Part shown: piece by piece, positions 39,760 to 48,871 of the stretch
How the letters are laid out: each line of letters starts with the position of its first letter
How positions within the stretch are numbered: the first letter of the stretch is position 1
Origin: Halalkalibacter nanhaiisediminis
Lineage (GTDB): Bacteria; Bacillota; Bacilli; Bacillales; Bacillaceae_D
Assembly: GCF_007830185.1 (NCBI RefSeq)
Contig: NZ_VLKZ01000007.1
Coordinates: 62,001-126,000, forward strand
Length of the DNA: 64,000 nt
Direction of reading: 5' to 3'
Program-made: the position numbers and the translations under genes
The notes under the pieces: generated by a model
What the model saw: only the letters and a program-made list of their open reading frames with translations
What the model was told of the DNA's origin: nothing
The model's database searches: none

Positions 39760-40674
39760 ATGAGTCCAAATGGGATTTTAATTTTACATAAGCCAAGAGG
39801 GATGACGTCTCATGACTGTGTCATGAAAATAAGACGTATTTTCCAAACAAAGAAGGTTGGTCATACGGGGACGCTTGATCCAGATGTAAATGGTGTTTTA
39901 CCGATTTGTATCGGTAAGGGAACGAAGGTCGTTGAGTATATGTCTGGTTATTCAAAGGAATACAGTGGAGAAGTTACGATTGGTTACTCAACTACCACGG
40001 AAGACAAAAGTGGGGAAATGGTGGAAGTAAAAGAAGTAACGGATAGATGGGGTGAAAAAGAACTATTGCAAGTGCTCGATTCCTTTAAGGGAACGATTAC
40101 GCAAATCCCACCCATGTATTCTGCTGTTAAAATAAATGGAAAGAAGCTTTATGAATATGCTCGTGCTGGACAAACAGTAGAACGTCCAGAACGCAAAGTG
40201 ACGATCCACTCCTTAACCTTACTTTCAGATATTCTCTACAAAGAGGGCACGGCATCTTTTAAGTTCAGTGTCCATTGTAGTAAAGGGACGTATGTCCGAA
40301 CATTAGCGGTCGATCTTGGTGCAAAGCTTGGTTATCCTGCACATATGTCTGATCTTGTTCGAACGGCTTCTGGTCCGTATTCCTTAAAGAATAGTATTAC
40401 ATTTGAGGAATTAGAAGCAGCAAAAGAACAAGGAGAATTGCAGCAGCTATTAATCCCTTTTGATACAGCTTTGACGGATTTACCAAAATGGGTCGTAGAT
40501 AAAGAAACGGAACAACAAATAAAGAACGGTTCTGTGTTGCCATTAAAGAAAGGATTAGAAGAAAATCGCTTTACCGTATATAATGAAGATGGAGAATGCT
40601 TGGCCGTTTATATGCATCACCCAACTAAGGAAGGTCTCATCAAGCCAGAAAAAATGTTTTGGACGGGAGAGTAA
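39760..40674 (+). CDS. truB: tRNA pseudouridine-55 synthase
   Basis: Modifies U55 in the T-loop of tRNAs. The catalytic Asp motif KVGHTGTLDPDVNGVLPICIG (read in parts) is clear, and the protein starts GILILHKPRGMTSHD. The product has 304 aa with a C-terminal PUA-like segment. ATG 39760 follows GACGGAGG; the in-frame GTG at 39670 overlaps rbfA and the terminator and is rejected. Confidence 0.95.
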   Translation: MSPNGILILHKPRGMTSHDCVMKIRRIFQTKKVGHTGTLDPDVNGVLPICIGKGTKVVEYMSGYSKEYSGEVTIGYSTTTEDKSGEMVEVKEVTDRWGEKELLQVLDSFKGTITQIPPMYSAVKINGKKLYEYARAGQTVERPERKVTIHSLTLLSDILYKEGTASFKFSVHCSKGTYVRTLAVDLGAKLGYPAHMSDLVRTASGPYSLKNSITFEELEAAKEQGELQQLLIPFDTALTDLPKWVVDKETEQQIKNGSVLPLKKGLEENRFTVYNEDGECLAVYMHHPTKEGLIKPEKMFWTGE

Positions 40675-40710
40675 CTTTAGAAATTTAAGTACTTGAAAAG
40701 GGGACTCTTA

Positions 40711-41664
40711 ATGAAGACGATTTATTTACATCATCCTATCGAAGCAAAAACGTTAAAAGATAGACCGACTGTTATGGCATTAGGTTATTTTGATGGGGTT
40801 CATAAGGGTCATCAAAAGGTAATATTAACAGCAAAAAAGATTGCTGAACAGCTTGATACAACCGCTTCAGTTATGACGTTTCATCCCCATCCTAAGGAAA
40901 TTTTAAGAAAACCAAAGCAGGAGATGAAATATCTCACTCCATTACCTGATAAAATCAAGAAAATCGAGAAATTAGGAATTAATACCTTATATATTGTCCA
41001 ATTTTCTACTTCATTTGCTGCGCTTACTCCACAACAGTTTGTGGATGATTATTTAATTGGATTGAATGTTATTCATGTAGTTGCAGGGTTCGATTTTACA
41101 TATGGCTCTCTTGGAAAAGGAACGATGGAGACACTTCCTTTTCATGCTCGTAATAGATTAGATTCTACAATTGTACCGAAGCTTGAAAAGAATGATGAAA
41201 AAGTAAGCTCTACTAAAATTCGTGAATTATTAATGCAAGGAAATGTAGAGGAAGTTTCGAATTACTTAGGTGACGTGTACTCGGTCAAAGGAACGGTGGT
41301 CGATGGAGAAAAGCGTGGAAGGACAATCGGCTTTCCAACGGCTAATATTTTGCCAAGTGATCGTTATTTGATTCCTAAGACGGGAGTGTACGCGGTAAAG
41401 ATGCGGATTCATAATACTCTATATCAGGGAGTATGTAATGTTGGCTATAAACCGACTTTTCATAACAATGGAGAACTCGAACCGACAATTGAAGTTCATC
41501 TTTTTTCGTTTGATCAAACGATTTATGGAGAAGTAGTCGAGGTGGAGTGGTATAGACATCTTCGTGATGAACAGAAATTTGCTGGTGTCGAGCAATTGAT
41601 TGAACAAATTACAGCTGATAAACAGCAAGCTATTGATTTTTTTGCGTCGGAGGAATCTCAGTAG
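40711..41664 (+). CDS. ribF: Bifunctional riboflavin kinase/FAD synthetase
   Basis: Makes FMN and FAD (named ribC in B. subtilis). The N-terminal nucleotidyltransferase domain has ALGYFDGVHKGHQKVILTA and the KISSTKIR-type motif (KVSSTKIRELL); the C-terminal flavokinase has GRTIGFPTANI and EPTIEVHLFSF. ATG 40711 follows AAAAGGGG. The length of 317 aa is normal. Confidence 0.95.
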   Translation: MKTIYLHHPIEAKTLKDRPTVMALGYFDGVHKGHQKVILTAKKIAEQLDTTASVMTFHPHPKEILRKPKQEMKYLTPLPDKIKKIEKLGINTLYIVQFSTSFAALTPQQFVDDYLIGLNVIHVVAGFDFTYGSLGKGTMETLPFHARNRLDSTIVPKLEKNDEKVSSTKIRELLMQGNVEEVSNYLGDVYSVKGTVVDGEKRGRTIGFPTANILPSDRYLIPKTGVYAVKMRIHNTLYQGVCNVGYKPTFHNNGELEPTIEVHLFSFDQTIYGEVVEVEWYRHLRDEQKFAGVEQLIEQITADKQQAIDFFASEESQ

Positions 41665-41690
41665 ATCTCCTATTAAGTACTGATCAATAC

Positions 41691-41719
41691 TTGCATTTAC
41701 CCGAAAAAAAAGGTATAGT
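41691..41719 (+). promoter_or_regulatory. Sigma-A promoter for rpsO
   Basis: TTGCAT 41691-41696 and TATAGT 41714-41719 with a 17-bp spacer, right after ribF. Confidence 0.78.
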
Positions 41720-41725
41720 ATTGTT

Positions 41726-41779
41726 TGTACTTCAAGTACACATCCTTTTCTTGGCAGATCGATTCACCGACGTTTGCTA
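41726..41779 (+). ncRNA. Probable S15 (rpsO) leader RNA
   Basis: Two stems precede rpsO: TGTACTT 41726-41732 with AAGTACA 41734-41740, and TGGCAGA-TCG 41752-41761 with CGA 41768-41770 and TTTGCTA 41773-41779 (two G-U pairs, CG bulge). Autoregulatory S15 leaders are known in bacilli at this place. The match to the published structure is not verified. Confidence 0.5.
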
Positions 41780-41813
41780 GGGAATAGGAGATAATAAAAA
41801 GGAGGTGAATGGG

Positions 41814-42083
41814 ATGGCATTAACACAAGAGCGTAAGAACGAGCTAATTGCTGAGTTCAAAACGCATGACACGGACACTGGTTCTCCAGAAGTTCAAGTC
41901 GCTATCCTAACAGAGCAAATCAACACATTAAATGAGCATTTACGTACTCATAAGAAGGATCACCACTCACGTCGTGGTCTTCTGAAAATGGTAGGTCAAC
42001 GTCGTAACTTGCTAACATACCTACGTAACAAAGATGTTACTCGTTACCGTAATCTAGTTGATAAGCTAGGCTTACGCCGATAA
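41814..42083 (+). CDS. rpsO: 30S ribosomal protein S15
   Basis: The 89-residue S15 with [40 protein letters not shown] and a C-terminal [12 protein letters not shown] 41814 follows AAGGAGGTG; a GTG inside that site is rejected. It has its own promoter, leader and terminator. Confidence 0.97.
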   Translation: MALTQERKNELIAEFKTHDTDTGSPEVQVAILTEQINTLNEHLRTHKKDHHSRRGLLKMVGQRRNLLTYLRNKDVTRYRNLVDKLGLRR

Positions 42084-42092
42084 TTGTGATGA

Positions 42093-42116
42093 AAGCGGGA
42101 GGATTCCCGCTTTTTT
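42093..42116 (+). terminator. Intrinsic terminator after rpsO
   Basis: AAGCGGGA 42093-42100 pairs with TCCCGCTT 42105-42112 around GGAT, followed by T residues to 42116. Confidence 0.92.
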
Positions 42117-42136
42117 CTTGATTTCAGAGCAGTGGT

Positions 42137-42249
42137 AAATAGGCTAATTTTATCTAATAAATGTCGATCTATGGAGCAAAAGGGATTGATCTACCTATTT
42201 GTTCTTTTAATTTTATAAGAAATAGGCAATAATACATGTTAGATGTATT
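42137..42249 (+). promoter_or_regulatory. pnp leader with alternative pairings
   Basis: AAATAGG occurs at 42137-42143 and again at 42220-42226; a single CCTATTT at 42194-42200 can pair with either. A further perfect hairpin AATACAT 42231-42237 with ATGTATT 42243-42249 lies just before the pnp ribosome-binding site. No convincing promoter was found, so how much of this is transcribed is uncertain. Confidence 0.4.
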
Positions 42250-42278
42250 AATAATTGTGTACGAGAGGAGTACGCGTA

Positions 42279-44393
42279 ATGGAACAAACGAGACACGTAT
42301 TTAAAATGGAGTGGGCTGGACGTGAGCTAACAGTTGAAACGGGTCAACTAGCAAAGCAAGCAAATGGCGCAGTCCTTGTAAGGTATGGTGATACAGCCGT
42401 ACTTTCGACGGCAACAGCATCAAAAGAACCAAAGGACCTTCCTTTCTTTCCGTTAACGGTTAACTATGAAGAGCGTCTTTATGCTGCAGGAAAAATCCCA
42501 GGTGGATTTATTAAACGTGAAGGTCGTCCAAGTGAGAAGGCGATTCTAGCAAGTCGTTTAATTGACCGCCCAATTCGTCCTCTTTTTCCAGAGGGCTTCC
42601 GTAATGAAGTTCAAGTAATCAGTATTGTCATGAGTGTTGACCAAAATTGCTCTTCAGAAATGGCAGCAATGATTGGTTCTTCACTTGCCCTTACTGTATC
42701 TGATATTCCTTTTGATGGCCCAATTGCGGGTGTGACTGTTGGACGTTTAGATGGTCATTTTGTTATTAATCCTACTTCAGAGCAGCTGGAACAAAGTGAT
42801 ATTAACCTTGTTGTAGCTGGTACGAAGGAAGCGATCAACATGGTTGAAGCAGGGGCTGATGAAGTATCTGAAGAAGTCATGCTTGAAGCCATTATGTTCG
42901 GTCATGATGAAATTAAAAAGCTTATTGCATTCCAAGAAGAGATTGCAGCGGAGATCGCAAAAGAGAAATCAGAAGTAAAGCTAAAGCAAGTTGATCCTGA
43001 ATTAGAGCAAGAAGTTCGTACACTTGCTGAAGCTGAATTAAAAGAAGCAGTTCAAGTTCAAGAAAAACATGCACGTCAAGAAGCTATTGATGCGGTTATG
43101 AAAAAAACGCTAGAAGCATTTGAAGAACGTGAAGAAATCAATGTAGGTGATGTGAAAGAAGTTTTACATAAAGTTGTAAAAGAAGAAGTTCGTCGCCTTA
43201 TTACAGTTGATAAAGTTCGACCAGATGGACGTAAAGTAGACGAAATTCGTCCGCTTGCTTCTCAAGTAAATCTTCTTCCGCGCACGCACGGGTCTGGGCT
43301 GTTCACACGTGGACAAACTCAAGCATTAAGCATTTGTACACTTGGGGCACTAGGTGATGTTCAAATTCTTGATGGACTTGGAATTGAAGAGTCAAAACGT
43401 TTTATGCATCACTATAATTTCCCACAATTTAGTGTTGGGGAAACAGGCCCTATTCGTGGTCCAGGTCGTCGTGAGATCGGTCACGGTGCGTTAGGTGAAC
43501 GTGCTCTTGAGCCAGTTATTCCGAATGAAAATGAATTCCCTTATACGATTCGTCTTGTATCAGAAGTGTTAGAATCAAATGGTTCTACTTCTCAAGCAAG
43601 TATTTGTGCAAGTACGCTTGCGATGATGGATGCGGGTGTCCCTATTAAAGCACCTGTTGCTGGAATTGCAATGGGACTTGTGAAACAAGATGAGCATGTA
43701 ACGGTTTTAACGGATATTCAAGGAATGGAAGATGCGCTTGGAGATATGGACTTTAAAGTTGCTGGAACACGTGATGGTGTAACTGCACTTCAAATGGACA
43801 TTAAGATTTCTGGTATTAACCGTGAGATCTTAGAAGAGGCATTAGAACAAGCTAAGAGAGGTCGTATGATCATTTTAGATAGCATGCTTGAAGCGATTGG
43901 CGAATCTCGTAAAGAGCTTTCTGCTTATGCTCCTAAGATCATGACCATGAAGATCAACCCTGATAAGATCCGTGATGTCATTGGACCAAGCGGAAAAATG
44001 ATCAATAAAATCATTGAAGAAACGGGAGTCAAAATTGACATTGAACAAGATGGAACGGTTTATATTTCATCGGTTGATATGGCTATGAATGAAAAGGCTC
44101 GTTCGATCATTGAAGATATTGTTCGTGAAGTAGAAATTGGACAAACATACCTAGGTAAGGTGAAGCGTATTGAAAAATTCGGTGCCTTCGTTGAACTCTT
44201 TAAAGGAAAAGATGGTTTGGTTCATATTTCTCAGCTTGCTGAAGAGCGTGTGAACAAAGTAGAAGATATTTTAAAAATTGGTGATGAGATTCTCGTTCGT
44301 GTAACAGAAGTTGATAATCAAGGCAGAGTGAATCTTTCACGAAAAGTGATTTTGAAAGAAGAAAAAGAACGCCAAGAACAAGCTCAAAAGTAA
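42279..44393 (+). CDS. pnp: Polynucleotide phosphorylase
   Basis: 3'-5' exoribonuclease and degradosome-like component, 704 aa. Two RNase PH domains flank an all-helical domain; [20 protein letters not shown] is in the first and [16 protein letters not shown] in the second. A KH domain starts at about 555 ([20 protein letters not shown]) and an S1 domain at about 620. ATG 42279 follows GAGAGGAG. The active-site [18 protein letters not shown] is intact. Confidence 0.97.
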   Translation: MEQTRHVFKMEWAGRELTVETGQLAKQANGAVLVRYGDTAVLSTATASKEPKDLPFFPLTVNYEERLYAAGKIPGGFIKREGRPSEKAILASRLIDRPIRPLFPEGFRNEVQVISIVMSVDQNCSSEMAAMIGSSLALTVSDIPFDGPIAGVTVGRLDGHFVINPTSEQLEQSDINLVVAGTKEAINMVEAGADEVSEEVMLEAIMFGHDEIKKLIAFQEEIAAEIAKEKSEVKLKQVDPELEQEVRTLAEAELKEAVQVQEKHARQEAIDAVMKKTLEAFEEREEINVGDVKEVLHKVVKEEVRRLITVDKVRPDGRKVDEIRPLASQVNLLPRTHGSGLFTRGQTQALSICTLGALGDVQILDGLGIEESKRFMHHYNFPQFSVGETGPIRGPGRREIGHGALGERALEPVIPNENEFPYTIRLVSEVLESNGSTSQASICASTLAMMDAGVPIKAPVAGIAMGLVKQDEHVTVLTDIQGMEDALGDMDFKVAGTRDGVTALQMDIKISGINREILEEALEQAKRGRMIILDSMLEAIGESRKELSAYAPKIMTMKINPDKIRDVIGPSGKMINKIIEETGVKIDIEQDGTVYISSVDMAMNEKARSIIEDIVREVEIGQTYLGKVKRIEKFGAFVELFKGKDGLVHISQLAEERVNKVEDILKIGDEILVRVTEVDNQGRVNLSRKVILKEEKERQEQAQK

Positions 44394-44400
44394 GTGGAGA

Positions 44401-44433
44401 GGAGACTGGGGAGGAATGCCTAGTCTCTTTTTG
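44401..44433 (+). terminator. Intrinsic terminator after pnp
   Basis: GAGACT 44402-44407 pairs with AGTCTC 44422-44427, with GG/CC pairs inside, then TTTTT. Confidence 0.85.
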
Positions 44434-44486
44434 CGTTCTAACCTGTCCTAACCTAGCATACAATCGCACTAGGGGAGGGATAGGTG

Positions 44487-45494
44487 ATGAAAAAAAAGGT
44501 CGTTCATGTTAGTGTGTTCTGTATCATTATCATCCTATCTATTGGTGCCGTGCAAAATCCATTTTCTATTAATTATATTGGAGATTTAAAAAGTGAAAGC
44601 CAAATGGTCCTGAAGCATCAAGACCCACTATACGAGGAAATTTCAGCACGTAGTGAGTCGTATATGGAACCTGCTCTTGATGCCAGAATCGATAGAGTGT
44701 GGAAAGCTGTACCAGGCTATAATGGGTTAGAGGTTGACGTAGAAGCTTCCTATGATAAGATGAAGAAGCTTGGAGTTTTTGATGAGAGTAGGCTGGTTTT
44801 TACGGAAACGAGTCCGAATGTTCATTTAGATGATTTACCACCTTCGGGTATTTACAAAGGAAATGAACATAAACCAATGGTCACTTTTCTTGTTAATGTT
44901 GCATGGGGAAATGAGTATTTACCTGAAATGTTGAAAACATTAAAAAAGTATGATTTACACACAACCTTTTTCTTAGACGGGTCATGGGTGAAGAGTAATC
45001 CAAGTCTTGCGATGATGCTTTTTGAAGAAGGGCATGAAATAGGAAATCATGCTTATTCACATCCTGATATGAGTAAACTAACAATTGCACGAATTGATGA
45101 AGAAATCATGAAAACAAATCAAGTCATAAAAGCAACAATTGATGTTACACCAAAGTGGTTTGCCCCCCCAAGTGGGAGTTTCAATCAAACGGTTGTCGAA
45201 CAAGCTGCAAAACAAGGGATGAAAACAGTGTTATGGTCAGTCGATACAGTCGATTGGAGAAAACCTAACCATCTCGAAATGGTCGAACGTGTTTTGGGAA
45301 AGGTTCATAATGGGGCAATGATTTTAATGCATCCAACTGAACCTACAGCAAAGGGATTAGAGTCGTTGATCAATGGTATCCAAGCAAAGGGTTACCACAT
45401 TGGAACAGTATCTGAATTATTATCAGAAGAACGAATTACTTTAGGTGTAACCCTTGATGACAATAGGGGGATAAACAGTGATAACGAGAATTGA
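44487..45494 (+). CDS. ylxY: Polysaccharide deacetylase-family protein YlxY
   Basis: A secreted or membrane-anchored NodB-fold protein of 335 aa with an N-terminal hydrophobic segment (about 4-22). The His pair is visible in EIGNHAYSHPDMS, and LMHPT near the C-terminus matches motif 5. However, motif 1, normally TFDDGP, reads FLVNVAWGNEYLP, so the catalytic Asp pair is missing, and RxPxG reads FAPPSG, losing the Arg. It may bind glycans without hydrolysis. It overlaps mlpA by 17 bp, the Bacillus gene order. GGGAGGGA precedes ATG 44487. Confidence 0.88.
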   Translation: MKKKVVHVSVFCIIIILSIGAVQNPFSINYIGDLKSESQMVLKHQDPLYEEISARSESYMEPALDARIDRVWKAVPGYNGLEVDVEASYDKMKKLGVFDESRLVFTETSPNVHLDDLPPSGIYKGNEHKPMVTFLVNVAWGNEYLPEMLKTLKKYDLHTTFFLDGSWVKSNPSLAMMLFEEGHEIGNHAYSHPDMSKLTIARIDEEIMKTNQVIKATIDVTPKWFAPPSGSFNQTVVEQAAKQGMKTVLWSVDTVDWRKPNHLEMVERVLGKVHNGAMILMHPTEPTAKGLESLINGIQAKGYHIGTVSELLSEERITLGVTLDDNRGINSDNEN

Positions 45495-46719
45495 ATTAGA
45501 TAATGGTGTTCGAATATTAGCAGAGAATATATCGACTGTGCGCTCGATTTCAATCGGTGTTTGGATTGGCACTGGCTCAAGGAATGAACGCAAGCATGAA
45601 AACGGTATTTCTCACTTTCTTGAACATATGTTTTTCAAAGGAACGCAGACAAGATCCGCAGCAGATATTGCTGAATCATTTGACCGTATTGGCGGACAAG
45701 TGAATGCATTTACGTCAAAGGAATATACGTGCTATTATGCGAAAGTTCTTGATGAGCACGCTGAATTTGCAGTTGATGTGCTCTCAGATATGTTCTTTAA
45801 CTCGGTATTTGATGAAGAAGAACTACGTAAAGAAAAAAATGTTGTTTATGAAGAAATCAAAATGGTCGATGACACCCCAGACGATATTGTCCACGACCTT
45901 CTTAGTGAAGCGAGTTACGGGACGCATTCACTCGGGTTTCCGATTTTAGGAACTGTATCAACACTTGAAACTTTTAATGGTGATACATTAAGAGAGTACA
46001 TGGATCGCTTTTACACTGGAGATCATGTCGTGATTTCTGTTGCTGGTAATATTTCAGATGAAGTAATTGAGCAGCTTAAGACGATATTTGCCGATGTGTC
46101 GCCAACAACATATGAGCATAAGGATGAAACGCCCGTCTTTCTTCCGAATACGATCGTCCGTAAAAAGGAAACAGAACAGGCTCATCTTTGCTTAGGTTAT
46201 CCAGGGCTTTCAATTGGTGAAAAGGATGTTTATGCGCTTGTTTTACTTAATAATCTACTTGGTGGTAGCATGAGTAGTCGCTTGTTCCAAGAGATTAGAG
46301 AGAAACGTGGGCTCTGTTATTCTGTGTTTTCGTATCATTCTTCGTATCAAGACAGTGGGATGCTGACGGTTTATGCAGGTACAGCTCATCAGCAACTAGA
46401 CGACCTTGCCAAGGCTTTGCAGCAAACGACATTACGTTTAGCTGATGAAGGAATGAACGAAAAAGAATTAACAAACGGAAAAGAGCAGCTTAAGGGAAGT
46501 TTAATGTTAAGTTTAGAAAGCACAAATAGTCGAATGACTCGAAACGGAAAAAATGAACTTTTACTTAAGAAGCATCGAACGTTAGATGAGGTATTAGATG
46601 AAATTAATAGTGTGTCGCTTGCTCAAGTGAATACATTAGCTGCAGCAATTCTTAATGAAAAGCCTTCGATCTCACTCATTAACACTACAGGAACACTTCC
46701 TGAAGTCTTGGTAAAGTAA
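45478..46719 (+). CDS. mlpA: M16 family zinc protease MlpA (YmxG)
   Basis: Insulinase/mitochondrial-processing-peptidase-like protease of 413 aa. The inverted zinc motif HFLEH (H46, E49, H50) with downstream NVVYEEIKMVDDTPDD supplying the third ligand is intact. GTG 45478 follows AGGGGGATA and overlaps ylxY. In B. subtilis this gene is linked to aprE regulation. A terminator follows. Confidence 0.93.
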   Translation: MITRIELDNGVRILAENISTVRSISIGVWIGTGSRNERKHENGISHFLEHMFFKGTQTRSAADIAESFDRIGGQVNAFTSKEYTCYYAKVLDEHAEFAVDVLSDMFFNSVFDEEELRKEKNVVYEEIKMVDDTPDDIVHDLLSEASYGTHSLGFPILGTVSTLETFNGDTLREYMDRFYTGDHVVISVAGNISDEVIEQLKTIFADVSPTTYEHKDETPVFLPNTIVRKKETEQAHLCLGYPGLSIGEKDVYALVLLNNLLGGSMSSRLFQEIREKRGLCYSVFSYHSSYQDSGMLTVYAGTAHQQLDDLAKALQQTTLRLADEGMNEKELTNGKEQLKGSLMLSLESTNSRMTRNGKNELLLKKHRTLDEVLDEINSVSLAQVNTLAAAILNEKPSISLINTTGTLPEVLVK

Positions 46720-46732
46720 ATAACGTTCTAAG

Positions 46733-46767
46733 GACCAGTTCTTACTTAAAATGGACTGGTCTTTTTT
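46733..46767 (+). terminator. Intrinsic terminator after mlpA
   Basis: GACCAGT 46733-46739 pairs with ACTGGTC 46755-46761, then TTTTTT. Confidence 0.9.
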
Positions 46768-46818
46768 GGCATTGGTATACATACGTTTTACAAAGGAAGA
46801 TCCTAGGAGGAGAGGGAT

Positions 46819-47061
46819 ATGAGACTGAGCGAAATTAGCAGTAAAGAAATTATCGACTATCAAAAAGGTGAACGTTTAGGGATACTTGGTCAAACAGATT
46901 TATTAGTGAATGAGGAGACTGGGGAGATTGAAGCATTCATCATTCCGACAATGAAATGGTTTGGCTTTGGCAAAAAGGAAAAAGAAGTAACTGTTCATTG
47001 GCAGCAAATCAAAAAAATTGGTGAAGATATGATCATTATCGATTTAGAATACTATGGTTAG
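46819..47061 (+). CDS. ymxH: PRC-barrel sporulation protein YmxH (YlmC family)
   Basis: An 80-residue single PRC-barrel protein: MRLSEISSKEIIDYQKGERL, then FIIPTMKWFGFGKKEKEVTV and GEDMIIIDLEYY. The family is restricted to spore formers and has no known biochemical activity. AGGAGGAG precedes ATG 46819. It has a terminator on each side, so it forms its own unit; I found no clear promoter in the 50 bp before it. Confidence 0.9.
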   Translation: MRLSEISSKEIIDYQKGERLGILGQTDLLVNEETGEIEAFIIPTMKWFGFGKKEKEVTVHWQQIKKIGEDMIIIDLEYYG

Positions 47062-47087
47062 CACAGCTTATGAGGCTGTGCTTTTTT
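47061..47087 (+). terminator. Intrinsic terminator after ymxH
   Basis: GCACAGC 47061-47067 pairs with GCTGTGC 47075-47081, then TTTTTT. The stem overlaps the stop codon. Confidence 0.9.
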
Positions 47088-47117
47088 AGTTCATGAGCAC
47101 CCAACCATATAGTCATT

Positions 47118-47146
47118 CACCCTTCTAAGTGAATTTACATATGCTA
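47118..47146 (+). promoter_or_regulatory. Sigma-K-type promoter for dpaA-dpaB
   Basis: CACC 47118-47121, a 16-bp spacer, then CATATGCTA 47138-47146, a full match to the sigma-K -10 pattern CATAnnnTA and a good -35 AC core. Mother-cell expression of spoVF is under sigma-K in B. subtilis, which supports the call. Confidence 0.75.
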
Positions 47147-47173
47147 GGGTGTATCAATGCCCACTGCAACATA

Positions 47174-47267
47174 ATCAACCTGTACATGTGGGTAGTCATG
47201 TTGCCTCGTGAGGGTAAAAATGTCCAATAACGAATCAAAGACGCTTATTGTGTCATAACGAGCGTCT
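47174..47267 (+). other. Structured dpaA leader (two hairpins)
   Basis: GCAACAT and ATGTTGC, within about 47174-47212, form the first stem with an inner ACC/GGT pairing. AGACGCT 47239-47245 pairs with AGCGTCT 47261-47267, with TTAT/ATAA inside. The second ends just before the GGAAAGGAG site of dpaA. The leader after the sigma-K promoter is about 135 nt long. Confidence 0.45.
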
Positions 47268-47289
47268 ATGGAAAGGAGAACACCTTCAG

Positions 47290-48171
47290 ATGTTAACAGG
47301 CAAACATGTAGTTATTATTGGAGGAGATGCAAGGCAACTTGAAATTATTCGTAAACTGTCTACACTTGATGCGAAAATTTCGCTAATAGGTTTTGACCAG
47401 CTAGATGATGGCTTTATTGGTGCATCGAAAAAAACGATAAATGAAGTGGAGTGGCCAGCAGTTGACGCCATTTTACTTCCTGTTTCAGGAATGAATTCAG
47501 ATGGGAAAATTGAGACGATTTTCTCCAATGAAGTACTAGAGCTCACAGTGGATCAATTGAAATTAACGCCAAAACATTGCGTGGTCTATTCTGGAATTAG
47601 TAACGGCTATCTTGATCAATGTATCGAGGCTGCTAGGCGGACGATCGTGAAATTAATGGAAAGAGACGATATTGCCATTTATAATTCCATCCCGACAGCA
47701 GAAGGAACCGTGATGATGGCGATTCAGCACATGGATCGAACAATTCATCGAGCTAAAGTTGCGGTTTTAGGGTTAGGAAGAGTTGGTATGTCTGTAGCAA
47801 GAACCTTTGCAGCCCTTGGTGCGCATGTATCCGTAGGTGCAAGAGAATCTCATCATCTAGCAAGGATAACAGAGATGGGATTGACACCTTTTCATACGAA
47901 AAATATGAAGAAAGCGCTAAGAGACGTCGACCTTTGTATCAATACAATCCCAACTCTTGTGATTACAGCCAATGTGCTGGCAGAAATGCCGCTACATGCT
48001 CTCATTATTGATCTAGCAAGTAAACCAGGAGGGACAGATTTTCGCTATGCAGAAAAAAGAGGGATGAAGGCACTGCTCGCTCCTGGATTGCCAGGAATCG
48101 TTGCTCCTAAAACGGCTGGTCAAATACTAGCCGATTGCTTGGCTATTTTGTTATCAAATGAGACAAAATGA
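47290..48171 (+). CDS. dpaA: Dipicolinate synthase subunit A
   Basis: Oxidises dihydrodipicolinate to dipicolinic acid in the mother cell, with DpaB (also called SpoVFA). The 293-residue protein has an N-terminal domain with VVIIGGDARQLEIIRKLS and a NAD(P)-binding Rossmann domain with VAVLGLGRVGMSVARTFAAL. Start ATG 47290 has AAAGGAG about 12 nt upstream, slightly far; upstream in-frame starts fall in the second leader hairpin. It is followed after 16 bp by dpaB. Confidence 0.94.
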   Translation: MLTGKHVVIIGGDARQLEIIRKLSTLDAKISLIGFDQLDDGFIGASKKTINEVEWPAVDAILLPVSGMNSDGKIETIFSNEVLELTVDQLKLTPKHCVVYSGISNGYLDQCIEAARRTIVKLMERDDIAIYNSIPTAEGTVMMAIQHMDRTIHRAKVAVLGLGRVGMSVARTFAALGAHVSVGARESHHLARITEMGLTPFHTKNMKKALRDVDLCINTIPTLVITANVLAEMPLHALIIDLASKPGGTDFRYAEKRGMKALLAPGLPGIVAPKTAGQILADCLAILLSNETK

Positions 48172-48187
48172 TTAAGGAGGATGAATC

Positions 48188-48781
48188 ATGTCACTCGAAG
48201 GTAAACATATAGGTTTTGGATTAACAGGTTCCCATTGTACGTATGATGCCGTACTTCCTGAAATGGAGAAGTTAGTAAAACTCGGCGCGAAGGTCACTCC
48301 TTTTGTTTCCTATACGGTTCAGTCGACAGATACAAAGTTCGGGGACAGCGCTGATTGGTTAAAACGAATACAAGAAATTACTGATGAACCGATTGTCAAT
48401 ACGATTGTAAAGGCTGAGCCGTTCGGTCCCAAGACTCCTCTAGATTGTATGATCATATCACCGATAACGGGTAATTCAACAAGTAAATTTGCAAATGCTT
48501 TAACAGATTCTCCTGTATTAATGGGAGCGAAGGCGACGCTACGAAATGGGAATCCCGTTGTATTAGGGATCTCGACAAACGATGCTCTAGGATTAAATGG
48601 AATGAATATTATGAAATTAATGGCAACAAAGAATATTTATTTTATTCCATTTGGTCAAGATGATCCAATTAAAAAACCAAACTCATTAGTAGCTAGAATG
48701 GAAGCATTAGTGGAAACAGTTGAGTCTGCACTAGCTGGGAAGCAGTATCAACCTGTCCTAGTTGAAAAATTCAGAGATTAG
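48188..48781 (+). CDS. dpaB: Dipicolinate synthase subunit B
   Basis: Flavoprotein-fold subunit of dipicolinate synthase (SpoVFB), 197 aa. GFGLTGSHCTYDAVLPEMEK, ISPITGNSTSKFANALTDSP and LRNGNPVVLGISTNDALG show the family. AAGGAGG precedes ATG 48188. With dpaA and the downstream asd-dapG-dapA set, all steps from aspartyl phosphate to DPA are encoded in 5 kb. Confidence 0.94.
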   Translation: MSLEGKHIGFGLTGSHCTYDAVLPEMEKLVKLGAKVTPFVSYTVQSTDTKFGDSADWLKRIQEITDEPIVNTIVKAEPFGPKTPLDCMIISPITGNSTSKFANALTDSPVLMGAKATLRNGNPVVLGISTNDALGLNGMNIMKLMATKNIYFIPFGQDDPIKKPNSLVARMEALVETVESALAGKQYQPVLVEKFRD

Positions 48782-48837
48782 CGAATATACACAGTTGCAC
48801 AAAAGAAATATTTCCCTTAAAGTTTAATAGAGAAAGA

Positions 48838-48871
48838 ATTTCATAATGAAATGATTAGAATATGCTATAAT
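48838..48871 (+). promoter_or_regulatory. Extended -10 promoter of asd overlapped by a palindrome
   Basis: TATAAT 48866-48871 is preceded by TGC, an extended -10 element; the -35 is weak. ATTTCA 48838-48843 and TGAAAT 48847-48852 form a perfect inverted repeat over the -35 position, a possible operator. Confidence 0.6.

Noticed and set aside
42181-42230. Sigma-A promoter of pnp using TTGATC or TTGTTC
   Set aside because: No -10 box at 16-18 bp from either; spacing is 21-22 bp.
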